A DNA stretch of 64,000 nucleotides, from NCBI GenBank assembly GCA_000381565.1, contig KB906725.1:1257731-1321730 (forward strand), read 5' to 3'. The position numbers were made by a program, and so were the translations under genes. Positions 45,072-53,235 of the stretch are shown here, piece after piece. Source of the DNA: Oxalobacteraceae bacterium AB_14. GTDB lineage: Bacteria; Pseudomonadota; Gammaproteobacteria; Burkholderiales; Burkholderiaceae_D. The notes under the pieces were generated by a model. The model was not told the DNA's origin, searched no databases, and saw only the letters and a list, made by a program, of their open reading frames with translations. How positions within the stretch are numbered: the stretch's first letter is position 1; each line of letters opens with the position of its first letter.

Positions 45072-45140
45072 GCCTATGGCCGGGCTAAGTCAGCCTATTC
45101 AAACTGCTGGCAAACCATTTCACTTCGGCAGGAGAACACT

Positions 45141-45923
45141 ATGAACAAATTGCCCACGAGCAGCACCACAAGCTGGCTCAATAAAGTCCCAGAAGTCGCG
45201 CTGTCATTCTGGATCATCAAGATCATGTCCACTACGGTGGGCGAGACAGGAGCCGATTTCCTGGCGGTCAACGCAGGTTTGGGCCAAGGCGTGACTCGAA
45301 CCGTCATGGCGGCTCTGTTGGCAGCCGCTTTGTTCATGCAATTGCGTACCCGCCGCTATACCCCTTGGACTTACTGGCTGACGGTGGTGCTGGTCAGCGT
45401 GGTCGGCACCCAGATCACCGATCTGCTGACCGATGGCCTTGGCGTCAGCCTGTACATCAGCACCTCGGCGTTCGCCGTTGTGCTCGCCGCGATCTTTTTT
45501 GTCTGGCATCGGGTGGAACGCACCTTGTCCATCCACGACATCGTGACGCGAAACCGGGAGCTGTTCTATTGGGCCGCCATCCTTTGCACGTTTGCGCTGG
45601 GCACTGCTGCGGGCGATCTGGCGACCGAGGCATTGGGCCTGGGCTTTACCTGGGGTGCGGTGGCATTCGGTGCACTGATCGGCATCACCTACGCGGCCTG
45701 GCGCATGGGAGGTAACGCCGTTCTGACCTTCTGGATTGCCTACATCTTGACCCGCCCCTTCGGGGCCGCACTCGGCGACTTGCTGACACAGGCTAAGACT
45801 TATGGTGGCCTTGGCATGGGTGCCATGTGGACAAGCGCGTTGTTCCTCACGGTGATCGTCATACTGGTGGCCGTCGCGCAGATCGGCATGAATGGACGCC
45901 GCTCTGCCCAGCTCGCCGAATAA
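45141..45923 (+). CDS. COG4705-like membrane protein, copy 1
   Basis: A 260-residue integral membrane protein with about 8 helices. The family hallmark is two internal repeats: NKVPEVALSFWIIKIMSTTV with GETGADF at the start of the first half, and ELFYWAAILCTFALGTAAGD with YILTRPFGAALGD in the second. Conserved acidic residues within helices suggest ion movement, but no function is established as far as I know. GGAGAA precedes the ATG. A paralogue lies 485 bases downstream at 46408, with a lipoprotein gene between. Confidence 0.8.
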   Translation: MNKLPTSSTTSWLNKVPEVALSFWIIKIMSTTVGETGADFLAVNAGLGQGVTRTVMAALLAAALFMQLRTRRYTPWTYWLTVVLVSVVGTQITDLLTDGLGVSLYISTSAFAVVLAAIFFVWHRVERTLSIHDIVTRNRELFYWAAILCTFALGTAAGDLATEALGLGFTWGAVAFGALIGITYAAWRMGGNAVLTFWIAYILTRPFGAALGDLLTQAKTYGGLGMGAMWTSALFLTVIVILVAVAQIGMNGRRSAQLAE

Positions 45924-45951
45924 CCTCGTCCCTCAACACAAGGAGAAAAAC

Positions 45952-46404
45952 ATGTTTATGAAATCCTCAATCGTTCGCCCTGTCGCCACCGTTTCGGCGG
46001 CCGTCCTATTGGCCCTGGCGGCCGGTTGTTCCAAACCAGCCGAGCAAGGCGGCGCAAGCGCAACGTCGGCCACAACGGCCCAGAGTGCTGCGCTAACGCC
46101 GGGAAGAGCAGCCTCCAAACTCGGCGATCTGTCAACCTTCCGCAGCATCGCCACCGATATCGCCGTCATCGTTGACAAGGGCGACCTGGCTGCTGCCAAG
46201 GCCCGTATTAAGGATTTGGAAGTCTCTTGGGACTCGGCCGAGGCCGGACTCAAACCACGCGCGGCAGACGACTGGCATGTGCTTGACAAATCCATCGACA
46301 AAGCATTGGCTGCTCTACGCGCCGATACGCCAAGCCAAGCCGACTGCAAGGCGGCGATGGGTGTCCTACTAAAAACCTTTGACACGCTCGAAGGCAAAGG
46401 CTGA
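45952..46404 (+). CDS. putative lipoprotein
   Basis: A 150-residue exported protein. Signal peptide with lipobox (LALAAGC), then a Ser/Thr/Ala-rich linker and a helical domain (LSTFRSIATDIAVIVDKGDL, VSWDSAEAGLKPR). No known family is recognised; related helical lipoproteins occur beside COG4705 genes. AAGGAG is 8 bases before the ATG. It lies between two paralogous membrane proteins and probably works with them. Confidence 0.75.
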   Translation: MFMKSSIVRPVATVSAAVLLALAAGCSKPAEQGGASATSATTAQSAALTPGRAASKLGDLSTFRSIATDIAVIVDKGDLAAAKARIKDLEVSWDSAEAGLKPRAADDWHVLDKSIDKALAALRADTPSQADCKAAMGVLLKTFDTLEGKG

Positions 46405-46407
46405 CCT

Positions 46408-47178
46408 GTGAGCGTCCCCATGAAAATATCCACCGAACACACTCTGGCCAAGGTGCCCGAAGTCACGCTGGGCTTCTGGCTCATTAAGATTGCCGCCACG
46501 ACACTCGGCGAAACCGGCGGCGATGCCGTCTCGATGTCCATGAACCTGGGCTACCTGATAGGCACGGGCATCTTCGGGGTGATCTTCTTAGCTGCCGTAG
46601 TCGCGCAGGTTAAGGCCAAGGGCTTCCACCCGTTTTTGTACTGGACCACCATCATCGCCACCACCACGGTTGGTACGACGCTGGCCGATTTTGCTGACCG
46701 TTCGCTCGGAATCGGGTACGCTGGCGGTTCGAGCTTGCTGCTTGCATTGTTGCTCGGCTCGCTTCTCGTCTGGCACCGGACCCTCGGCTCGGTATCAGTG
46801 AGTACCGTCAGCTCGCCCAAGGCGGAAGCCTTCTACTGGTTGACAATTATGTTCTCCCAGACACTGGGCACGGCGCTGGGTGACTGGACTGCAGACACAG
46901 CGGGGCTGGGTTACACCGGCGCGGCCGTTGTGTTCATCGGGTTGCTCACGCTAGTCGTGGCGGCCTATTACTGGACGATAGTGTCCCGCACGCTGTTGTT
47001 CTGGGCGGCGTTCATCCTGACCCGCCCGCTTGGCGCCGTGGTCGGGGACTTTCTGGACAAGCCACTGAGCGCAGGCGGTCTGGCGCTGAATCGCTATTCG
47101 GCCTCGGCCGCACTGCTGGCCTTCATGCTGACCGCGATCCTGCTATTTAGGCAGCGGGCAGCCAGGACGGCGCATTGA
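46408..47178 (+). CDS. COG4705-like membrane protein, copy 2
   Basis: A 256-residue paralogue of the protein at 45141: AKVPEVTLGFWLIKIAATTL with GETGGDA, the mid-protein FYWLTIMFSQTLGTALGDW and FILTRPLGAVVGD correspond position by position. About 8 membrane helices. The GTG at 46408 follows the lipoprotein stop by three bases; ATG at 46420 is an alternative start. The three genes form an operon and are followed by a two-component system, suggesting an envelope or ion-related response. Confidence 0.8.
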   Translation: MSVPMKISTEHTLAKVPEVTLGFWLIKIAATTLGETGGDAVSMSMNLGYLIGTGIFGVIFLAAVVAQVKAKGFHPFLYWTTIIATTTVGTTLADFADRSLGIGYAGGSSLLLALLLGSLLVWHRTLGSVSVSTVSSPKAEAFYWLTIMFSQTLGTALGDWTADTAGLGYTGAAVVFIGLLTLVVAAYYWTIVSRTLLFWAAFILTRPLGAVVGDFLDKPLSAGGLALNRYSASAALLAFMLTAILLFRQRAARTAH

Positions 47179-47200
47179 ATAGCGATTGAAAGGAGGAGGA

Positions 47201-47866
47201 ATGCGGGTATTGCTAGTCGAAGACGATCCCATGATCGGTGACGCGATTCAAGGCGCACTGAAAGATGGGTCTTATGCCGCCGATTGGGTGAAGGACGGGT
47301 CAACCGCCCTCGCAACGCTGAGCTGTCAACACTACGACCTGGTGCTCCTCGACCTGGGTCTGCCTGGCAAGGATGGGCTAGAGGTGCTCACCAGCATCCG
47401 TGCCAAGGACAACCCGATTCCACTGCTCATCATCACGGCGCGCGATGGCCTGGATGATCGCCTGCGCGGCCTGGATGGCGGGGCAGACGACTACGTATCC
47501 AAGCCCTTTCAAATGGCAGAGCTGCTAGCCCGTATGCGCGCTGTGCTGCGGCGCAAGGGCGGCACCGCAACGCCCGTACTCAGCAACGGTGTGGTGACGC
47601 TCGACCCGGCCACCAAAGTGGCCTGCGTCGATGGTGACGTCGAAGTGCAAATGTCGAACCGCGAGTTCTCGCTGCTGCAAGCCCTGTTGGTTCGGCCCGG
47701 GGCGATCCTCTCGCGCAGCGAGCTGGAGGATCGCATTTACGGCTGGGGAGATGAGGTCGAAAGCAATGCCGTCGAATATCTGATCCACGCGCTGCGGCGC
47801 AAGCTCGGCAGCGCAGTCATCAAGAACATCAGGGGGCTCGGATGGATGGTCTCAAAAAACGATTGA
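47201..47866 (+). CDS. OmpR-family response regulator (QseB/TctD type)
   Basis: A 221-residue regulator. Receiver with Asp51 in LVLLDLGLPG and Lys in YVSKPFQMAEL; C-terminal winged helix with EVESNAVEYLIHALRRKL. This signature matches the QseB/PmrA/TctD branch, not the CusR branch. GGAGGAGG directly upstream gives a very strong ribosome binding site. It overlaps the kinase gene by 25 bases and probably controls the upstream membrane-protein operon. Confidence 0.9.
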   Translation: MRVLLVEDDPMIGDAIQGALKDGSYAADWVKDGSTALATLSCQHYDLVLLDLGLPGKDGLEVLTSIRAKDNPIPLLIITARDGLDDRLRGLDGGADDYVSKPFQMAELLARMRAVLRRKGGTATPVLSNGVVTLDPATKVACVDGDVEVQMSNREFSLLQALLVRPGAILSRSELEDRIYGWGDEVESNAVEYLIHALRRKLGSAVIKNIRGLGWMVSKND

Positions 47867-49194
47867 ACGAATCGATTCAGCTCAAGCTGTCCTTCACGCT
47901 GTCGTTGGCTATCCTCGTGGTGGCCATTGTCGCAGGTGTTTTCTCATTTCTGTCTGCTTTCGATGAGGCCCATGAACTACAGGATGACGTACTGCGCCAG
48001 GTGGCGCAGCTCATGGATCGACAGCGCCTCTCACCGGCCCCACTGACCACCAATACCCATCTCAAGGATGTCGATGAAGAATCGCGCGTGATTATCCAGC
48101 GCTTGGACGAGACCAACCCCTCTCAGGTCGACGTGGATGCCGGAGGGCCGCTTTCGCTCCCAACAACCTTAGCGGATGGACTACATACGCTGGAGATCAG
48201 CGGCGAGACATTCCGCGTGCTTGTTAAGACCCTGGATGCAGGTGGACGCATTGCCGTGGCTCAGGAGTCCGGCTTCCGCAATGAAATCGCCCGCGATGGG
48301 GCGCTGCGCACCGTGATGCCTTTCCTGATACTCGTTCCGGTTCTGCTGTTGATCGTCGCCGACCTAGTGCGCAAAATGTTCCAGCCCATTGCGGCGCTTT
48401 CCAAGGAAATCGACCAGCGGGCTGAGCAGGAATTGCACCCCATCGAAGGCCGCCACCTTCCGGTCGAGGTGCGCCCATTCGCCATGGCGATCAATCGGCT
48501 GCTCGAACGTGTCGGACAGTCTATGGATTCTCAACGCCGCTTTGTGGCTGATGCCGCGCACGAGCTGCGCTCGCCGTTGACCGCCATATCGCTGCAAGCA
48601 GAGCGGCTGGCAAATGCGGAAATGTCCAGCTTGGCACGCGAGCGGCTGATGGTCTTGCGCCAAGGGATTGAGCGCGGCCGAAGCCTGCTGGATCAACTCT
48701 TGACTTTGGCCAAGGCACAGTCGGCGACCGAACTGCCGAAATCGCCGGTATCCGTTCAGGGCATCTACCGGCGCGTAGTGGAAGACCTCATGCCGCTGGC
48801 CGAAGTGAAGCACATCGACATCGGCTTCGAAGGCGCCCACGACGTCGAAGTATGGGCCAGTGAGATGGACATGATAGCCGTGGTTAAGAACCTCGTCGAT
48901 AACGCCATCCGCTATACGCCAGAGGGGGGGCGGATCGATCTTTCCGTGGGCGTAGCGGATGGGAAGGCCGAGTTGCGCATCCAAGACAACGGGCCAGGCA
49001 TTCCATTGGCCGAAAGGCACCGGGTTTTTGACCCCTTCTACCGCACAATGGGTAGCGAGCAAATTGGCTCGGGCCTGGGGCTGTCCATTGTCCAAACGAC
49101 TACCAATCGCATCGGTGCTGAAATTCGCCTCGCCTTCGCAGACGAATCTCAGCAAATCGGCTTAAATGTTACCGTTATCGTTCCCATGAGGTAA
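47842..49194 (+). CDS. sensor histidine kinase
   Basis: A 450-residue inner-membrane kinase of the QseC/TctE type. Helix 1 at about 14-38 (LSFTLSLAILVVAIVAGVF), helix 2 at about 155-180, a periplasmic domain of about 115 residues between them, HAMP, HisKA (DAAHELRSPL with His240) and HATPase (GSGLGLSIV). It pairs with the response regulator upstream. The signal is unknown; the context suggests divalent cations or envelope stress. Confidence 0.9.
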   Translation: MDGLKKRLNESIQLKLSFTLSLAILVVAIVAGVFSFLSAFDEAHELQDDVLRQVAQLMDRQRLSPAPLTTNTHLKDVDEESRVIIQRLDETNPSQVDVDAGGPLSLPTTLADGLHTLEISGETFRVLVKTLDAGGRIAVAQESGFRNEIARDGALRTVMPFLILVPVLLLIVADLVRKMFQPIAALSKEIDQRAEQELHPIEGRHLPVEVRPFAMAINRLLERVGQSMDSQRRFVADAAHELRSPLTAISLQAERLANAEMSSLARERLMVLRQGIERGRSLLDQLLTLAKAQSATELPKSPVSVQGIYRRVVEDLMPLAEVKHIDIGFEGAHDVEVWASEMDMIAVVKNLVDNAIRYTPEGGRIDLSVGVADGKAELRIQDNGPGIPLAERHRVFDPFYRTMGSEQIGSGLGLSIVQTTTNRIGAEIRLAFADESQQIGLNVTVIVPMR

Positions 49195-49222
49195 CAGAGT
49201 GAGAAACGTGAGGAGGGGTGAA

Positions 49223-49657
49223 ATGGTTACTTCAGTTGGTTGGTTCTATTGGGCTTTACTATCCGCTATCTTTGCGGCCCTGACGGCCATTTTTGCCAAG
49301 GTGGGCATCCAGGGGGTTGATTCCGATCTGGCCACCTTGATCCGAACGGCAATCATCATGGTCGTCCTGTCGGCGTTCGTCGCCTACACGGGAAAATGGG
49401 CCAACCCTTTCGAACTATCACTCAAGACATGGCTTTTCCTTGGGTTGTCCGGCTTGGCAACAGGGGTATCGTGGGTATGCTACTTCCGTGCGCTCAAGAT
49501 CGGCGATGCATCTAAGGTTGCGCCAGTCGATAAACTCAGTCTTGTTCTCGTGGCGGTGTTTGCTTTCACCTTTCTGGGCGAGCGCCCGTCACTTCGCGAG
49601 TGGTCCGGCATTGCGATGGTCGCCGGAGGGGTTCTGTTGTTGGCGTTCAAGCGATAA
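49223..49657 (+). CDS. EamA/DMT single-domain membrane protein
   Basis: A 144-residue membrane protein with about five helices, forming one EamA domain (COG2510 type): WALLSAIFAALTAIFAKVGI at the start and VAPVDKLSLVLVAVFAFTFLGE near the end. Such half-size proteins dimerise. AGGAGGGG precedes ATG 49223, supporting it over the GTG at 49199. It follows the kinase gene closely and may be in the same transcript. Substrate unknown. Confidence 0.82.
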   Translation: MVTSVGWFYWALLSAIFAALTAIFAKVGIQGVDSDLATLIRTAIIMVVLSAFVAYTGKWANPFELSLKTWLFLGLSGLATGVSWVCYFRALKIGDASKVAPVDKLSLVLVAVFAFTFLGERPSLREWSGIAMVAGGVLLLAFKR

Positions 49658-49901
49658 CTGCAATCCTCGGGGCCGCCGTGGCGACGTTGTCGCGGGTCTG
49701 ATTGAGACCGAGATCGGGCCGGACAGGCCGGCTGCCAGCTGTTGCGGGAGGCACAACAAGATGCCGAGCTCTTGGAAACAAACTACAAGTGTGCCGGCAA
49801 GACCTCGTCAATAAATCAATAACTTACAGCAGGATTTCGGTATTTTTACACGAATCCCGGCCGCCCCTCGAGTTGGCCCTCTCTGCCCCTAAATTAGGTA
49901 G

Positions 49902-50171
49902 CTAAAGATATTTGGTGATGGCTTGGAATTCTTCGAGGACCTGCTGGCGGGTGGTGTTGTCTGGGCCGATCGTATGCATCAGGCATTCGCCGATATGGTC
50001 GTGAATCAGCGCCTTCTTGGCGGAATTGATGGCACTTTCTACAGCCTGCAGCTGCTGCACGATGTCCAGGCACGCGCGCTGCTCTTCCAGCATGGTGACG
50101 ATGCTGGCTAGATGCCCGTTGGCTCTTTTCAGTCGTTTGATGATCGCCGGATGCGAAGTATGAGTTGACAT
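49902..50171 (-). CDS. CsoR/RcnR-family metal-sensing repressor
   Basis: An 89-residue all-helical DUF156 repressor. Cys34 (QRACLDIV) is the conserved ligand of the family; His20, His57 and His59 are nearby candidate ligands, which suggests Ni/Co sensing of RcnR type rather than the Cu(I) C-H-C site of CsoR. It is divergent from the czc-type operon and its start codon lies directly beside a palindromic operator (50171-50194). Metal binding would release DNA and allow transcription of both sides. Confidence 0.87.
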   Translation of the reverse strand: MSTHTSHPAIIKRLKRANGHLASIVTMLEEQRACLDIVQQLQAVESAINSAKKALIHDHIGECLMHTIGPDNTTRQQVLEEFQAITKYL

Positions 50172-50194
50172 TATATCCTCCTAGGGGGATATAA
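50171..50194. promoter_or_regulatory. palindromic operator of CsoR/RcnR-type repressor
   Basis: TTATATCC followed by TCCTAGGG and GGATATAA forms a nearly perfect 24-bp dyad with a G/C-tract core and A/T arms, the architecture of CsoR/RcnR-family sites. It overlaps the start of the repressor gene and is 47 bases before the czcI-like gene, so it can govern both. Confidence 0.75.
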
Positions 50195-50240
50195 TAACCG
50201 ATCCAAACGCAACTATAAGCCCCGCCAGCACTCTCCCGAT

Positions 50241-50645
50241 ATGAAGAAGGCGCTCCTCATTCTCTTGGTGATGTTACTTCCGTGGCAAGCGATTGCTGTT
50301 GCGGAGCGTAATCTCGTCCACGTAATGAGCAGCGGCAGCGCGCACGGTTTGGAATTCGTCGCCAAGCATATGGCGGAGCACGACGCCCATGTCCTGCATC
50401 ACCACGATGACGATGACGATGAAAGTGACGACGGGGTCAATTCCAGTTCCCACGAAGACAATTCGCAGAAATCGGCGCAGCATCTGGCCGACTACGAGCA
50501 CGGCTGCACCCTGCATATTTTGATTCCGGCATGCAATAAGCTGCCTCTTGCGGATACCCCAAGCACACCGCCGCGCTTCGCGATTGATACGTTCTCTGAT
50601 CGAACAACCATTCCTCTGCTTCGGCCTCCTCGTCCCCCCGCCTAA
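50241..50645 (+). CDS. CzcI-like small periplasmic metal-binding protein
   Basis: A 134-residue exported protein. Signal peptide LLILLVMLLPWQAIA, then a His/Asp-rich region (HDAHVLHHHDDDDDE) and a C-terminal segment with two Cys (GCTLHILIPACNK). Small proteins of this type (CzcI, CnrX-like regulators) precede czc/cnr efflux operons in Cupriavidus. It probably buffers or senses metal in the periplasm. It is the first gene after the operator and before czcC. Confidence 0.7.
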   Translation: MKKALLILLVMLLPWQAIAVAERNLVHVMSSGSAHGLEFVAKHMAEHDAHVLHHHDDDDDESDDGVNSSSHEDNSQKSAQHLADYEHGCTLHILIPACNKLPLADTPSTPPRFAIDTFSDRTTIPLLRPPRPPA

Positions 50646-50734
50646 ACTGCGGGTTCGTTCGTCATGCGTGACCGCCTGATGGTCGCGTCACGGCCCGCCG
50701 TACTGCATCCAGTTCAATCCAGTAGAGGCTTTTC

Positions 50735-52069
50735 ATGCATAAAATTTCTATACGTCCGCGCGCTTGGTCGTGTGGCGTTCTGGTGGATGTTCGCGTCCGC
50801 CCGACACAGCAATCCAATTTCGCATCACGATCAGGCGCACTCCGTGGTGCGCTACTTTGCCTGTTCCTTGGCGCAAGCTATTTGCCGAGTCACGCCGCCG
50901 AGACACCGTCTTTCTCAGTACTCCTGGTTCAAGCCCAGGCTAACGCGCCCCAGTTGCTCGAACAAGCGGCCAACCTTCGGGCCGCTACTGCGGACGCGCG
51001 CCAAGCTAGCGCCTGGATTAATCCGACGCTAAGCGTCACTGCCGAGAACCTTGGTGCGCCCAAGTCCGGGGGCGTCAGCCAGCGCCAGGATACCTACGCC
51101 ATCACACAGGTGTTCGAGATCGGCGGCAAGCGGTCCGCCCGCATTGATGCCGAACAGCGCAAATCGGCTGCCGCCGTCGCCCGCGAGCGGCTAGCGCGTA
51201 TGACCTTCGCCAACGAACTGGCGGTCGTCTACGCCACCGCCGAGGCTATGCAACAACGCCAGGAAGTCGCCGACGCCGAACTGGTCAGGGCACAGGACGA
51301 TCTGCGCGCCGCGCAGGCGCTGGTGAACGCCGGCCGGGAAGCGGAGTTGCGCACGGCGCAGGCCCGCGCCAGCGTAGCAGCCGCTCAGGCAGCGGTGCAA
51401 TCGGCCTCGGCCGATGCCACCGAGGCGCTGGAGCGCCTGTCGGCACTGGTCGGAGCAACCGAATCGTTCACGCACATCGATCATCCATTTTTGTCCGTCG
51501 CGGCCGCCGTTCGTCCATCCGACGGTTGGACGGCAGCCGACGCACCGGCACTGGCGAGCGCCACGGCTGAACGCGATGCGGTTGCTGCGCAGGTACGGGT
51601 GGAGGAAAAGCGCTGGATCCCGGATATTGGTGTAAGCATCGGGGTGCGCAAATTCGGCTGGAGCAGCGAGAACGCGGCCACCGTCGGCTTGTCCGCCAGC
51701 ATTCCGTTGTTCGACCGCAATCAGAGCGGCATCACCGCCGCCAGGGAGCGCGCCAACGGTGCGGCCATGCGGGTAGAGGCGGCCCGACTGGAAGCTGTAG
51801 CCCTGCATCGGTCCGCACTGGCACAAGTGCTGGCGTCCGGAAAACGCCTGCAAGCCGCTGAACAGGGAGAGCACGCGGCGTCCGATGCCTACCGGCTTGG
51901 CCGCGTCGGCTACGACGCCGGAAAGACCTCGCTGGTTGAACTGCTGGCGATCCGCCGCGCACAGTCCGAAGCGAAAGCGCTCACCATCGAGGCCCGTCTG
52001 GCCCGTGTCCGCGCGATCGCCACCCTATCAATGGCCGAAGGCCGTATCGCATTTGGAGAAGCACCATGA
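50735..52069 (+). CDS. czcC: outer-membrane efflux protein, CzcC-like
   Basis: A 444-residue TolC-family protein. A signal sequence (ending SHAAE) precedes two coiled-coil repeats; FEIGGKRSARIDAEQRKSAA and IPLFDRNQSGITAARERANG are the paired hallmark segments. A second copy of part of this gene remains as a fragment at 28619-28842. It is the outer duct of the Czc/Cnr-type pump and overlaps the adaptor gene (ATGA). Confidence 0.9.
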   Translation: MHKISIRPRAWSCGVLVDVRVRPTQQSNFASRSGALRGALLCLFLGASYLPSHAAETPSFSVLLVQAQANAPQLLEQAANLRAATADARQASAWINPTLSVTAENLGAPKSGGVSQRQDTYAITQVFEIGGKRSARIDAEQRKSAAAVARERLARMTFANELAVVYATAEAMQQRQEVADAELVRAQDDLRAAQALVNAGREAELRTAQARASVAAAQAAVQSASADATEALERLSALVGATESFTHIDHPFLSVAAAVRPSDGWTAADAPALASATAERDAVAAQVRVEEKRWIPDIGVSIGVRKFGWSSENAATVGLSASIPLFDRNQSGITAARERANGAAMRVEAARLEAVALHRSALAQVLASGKRLQAAEQGEHAASDAYRLGRVGYDAGKTSLVELLAIRRAQSEAKALTIEARLARVRAIATLSMAEGRIAFGEAP

Positions 52070-53235
52070 TGGAACATGAACGCCGCACCATGAATTGGCC
52101 GTTGGCCGCAGCAATGGTCGCCGTCGCTGCGGCACTGGGATTTGGCGCAGCGCACTGGCTTGACGCCAGGAAGGTGCCAGCAGCGGCACCTGCAACGCCG
52201 GCACCCGCGCAGGCAGATAGTGGCGTCCCGGAGATCAAGATCCCGGCGCAGTACTTGGCGATTGCTAAGATCGCGGTGGAATCGGTCACCAACGGCGGCA
52301 TGAAGGCCGAAATTCTGGCCGCCGGCACGGTCACCGCTCCGCCCAACAGCGAAGCGGTGGTCGTGGCGCGCGCTTCCGGCAATATTTCCCGTCTCAAGCG
52401 CCAGCTTGGTGATACCGTACGGGCCGGCGAGGCTCTCGCCCAGGTAGACAGCATGGAGGCGACCACGATGGCCGCCGACAGAAGCGTGACTCATGCCAAA
52501 GCTGAGCTCGCGCGCAAGGCCTATGCGCGAGAGCTCAGCCTGTTTCAGCTGGGGGTGACGCCTCGTCAGGAGATGGAGGCAGCGCAATCGGCGCTGGCGG
52601 TCGCGGAAAGTGAAGCGCAGCGCGCCTCCTCGGTGGCGCGTGCCGCTCAAGTATCGGGTGACGGTAGATCCGTGGCGGTGGTGAGCCCCATCAACGGAAA
52701 AATCACCGCGCAGACGGGGACGCTCGGTGGCTTTGTCCAGCCACAGACGGAGCTGTTCCGGGTGGCAGGCGCCGGCCAGGCGCAGGTGGAGGCGGCCGTG
52801 TCAGCGTCCGACATCGGCCGCATTGCCGCAGGCGACAACGCCACGATCTTGGCGCCGGGTGGCACATCAGTGGCCGCCATAGTGCGGTCGGTGACCCCGA
52901 CCGTCAGCGGTAGCACTCGGGCGGCCACCGTGGTGCTGACCCCGGTCTCGCCGGCCAGCCGTCTGGTGGTTGGCGAAGGCGTTCAGGTACGCCTCCATGT
53001 CAAGGATGGTGCCATCGGCATCGTGGTGCCGGAGGATGCGGTACAAAACATCGATGGCCGCGACGTGCTGTTTGTGCGAACCAAGGACGGTTTCCGTGCT
53101 CAGCCAGTGCTAGTCGGGTTACGCAGCGGAGGGGCGGCGCAGATCGTATCCGGCATCAACGCCGGCGAACAGGTCGCCACCCGCAATGCCTTCCTGGTCA
53201 AGGCCGACATGATCAAAAGCGCCAAGGAAGAATGA
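52066..53235 (+). CDS. czcB: RND metal efflux adaptor, CzcB-like
   Basis: A 389-residue periplasmic adaptor. One N-terminal membrane helix (LAAAMVAVAAALGFGAAHWL), Ala/Pro linker, lipoyl-like domain (VVVARASGNISRLKRQLGDT and INGKITAQTGTLGGFVQP), alpha-hairpin between them, and C-terminal beta domains. It links the CzcA-like pump and the CzcC-like duct. It overlaps both neighbours by four bases. Confidence 0.9.
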   Translation: MMEHERRTMNWPLAAAMVAVAAALGFGAAHWLDARKVPAAAPATPAPAQADSGVPEIKIPAQYLAIAKIAVESVTNGGMKAEILAAGTVTAPPNSEAVVVARASGNISRLKRQLGDTVRAGEALAQVDSMEATTMAADRSVTHAKAELARKAYARELSLFQLGVTPRQEMEAAQSALAVAESEAQRASSVARAAQVSGDGRSVAVVSPINGKITAQTGTLGGFVQPQTELFRVAGAGQAQVEAAVSASDIGRIAAGDNATILAPGGTSVAAIVRSVTPTVSGSTRAATVVLTPVSPASRLVVGEGVQVRLHVKDGAIGIVVPEDAVQNIDGRDVLFVRTKDGFRAQPVLVGLRSGGAAQIVSGINAGEQVATRNAFLVKADMIKSAKEE

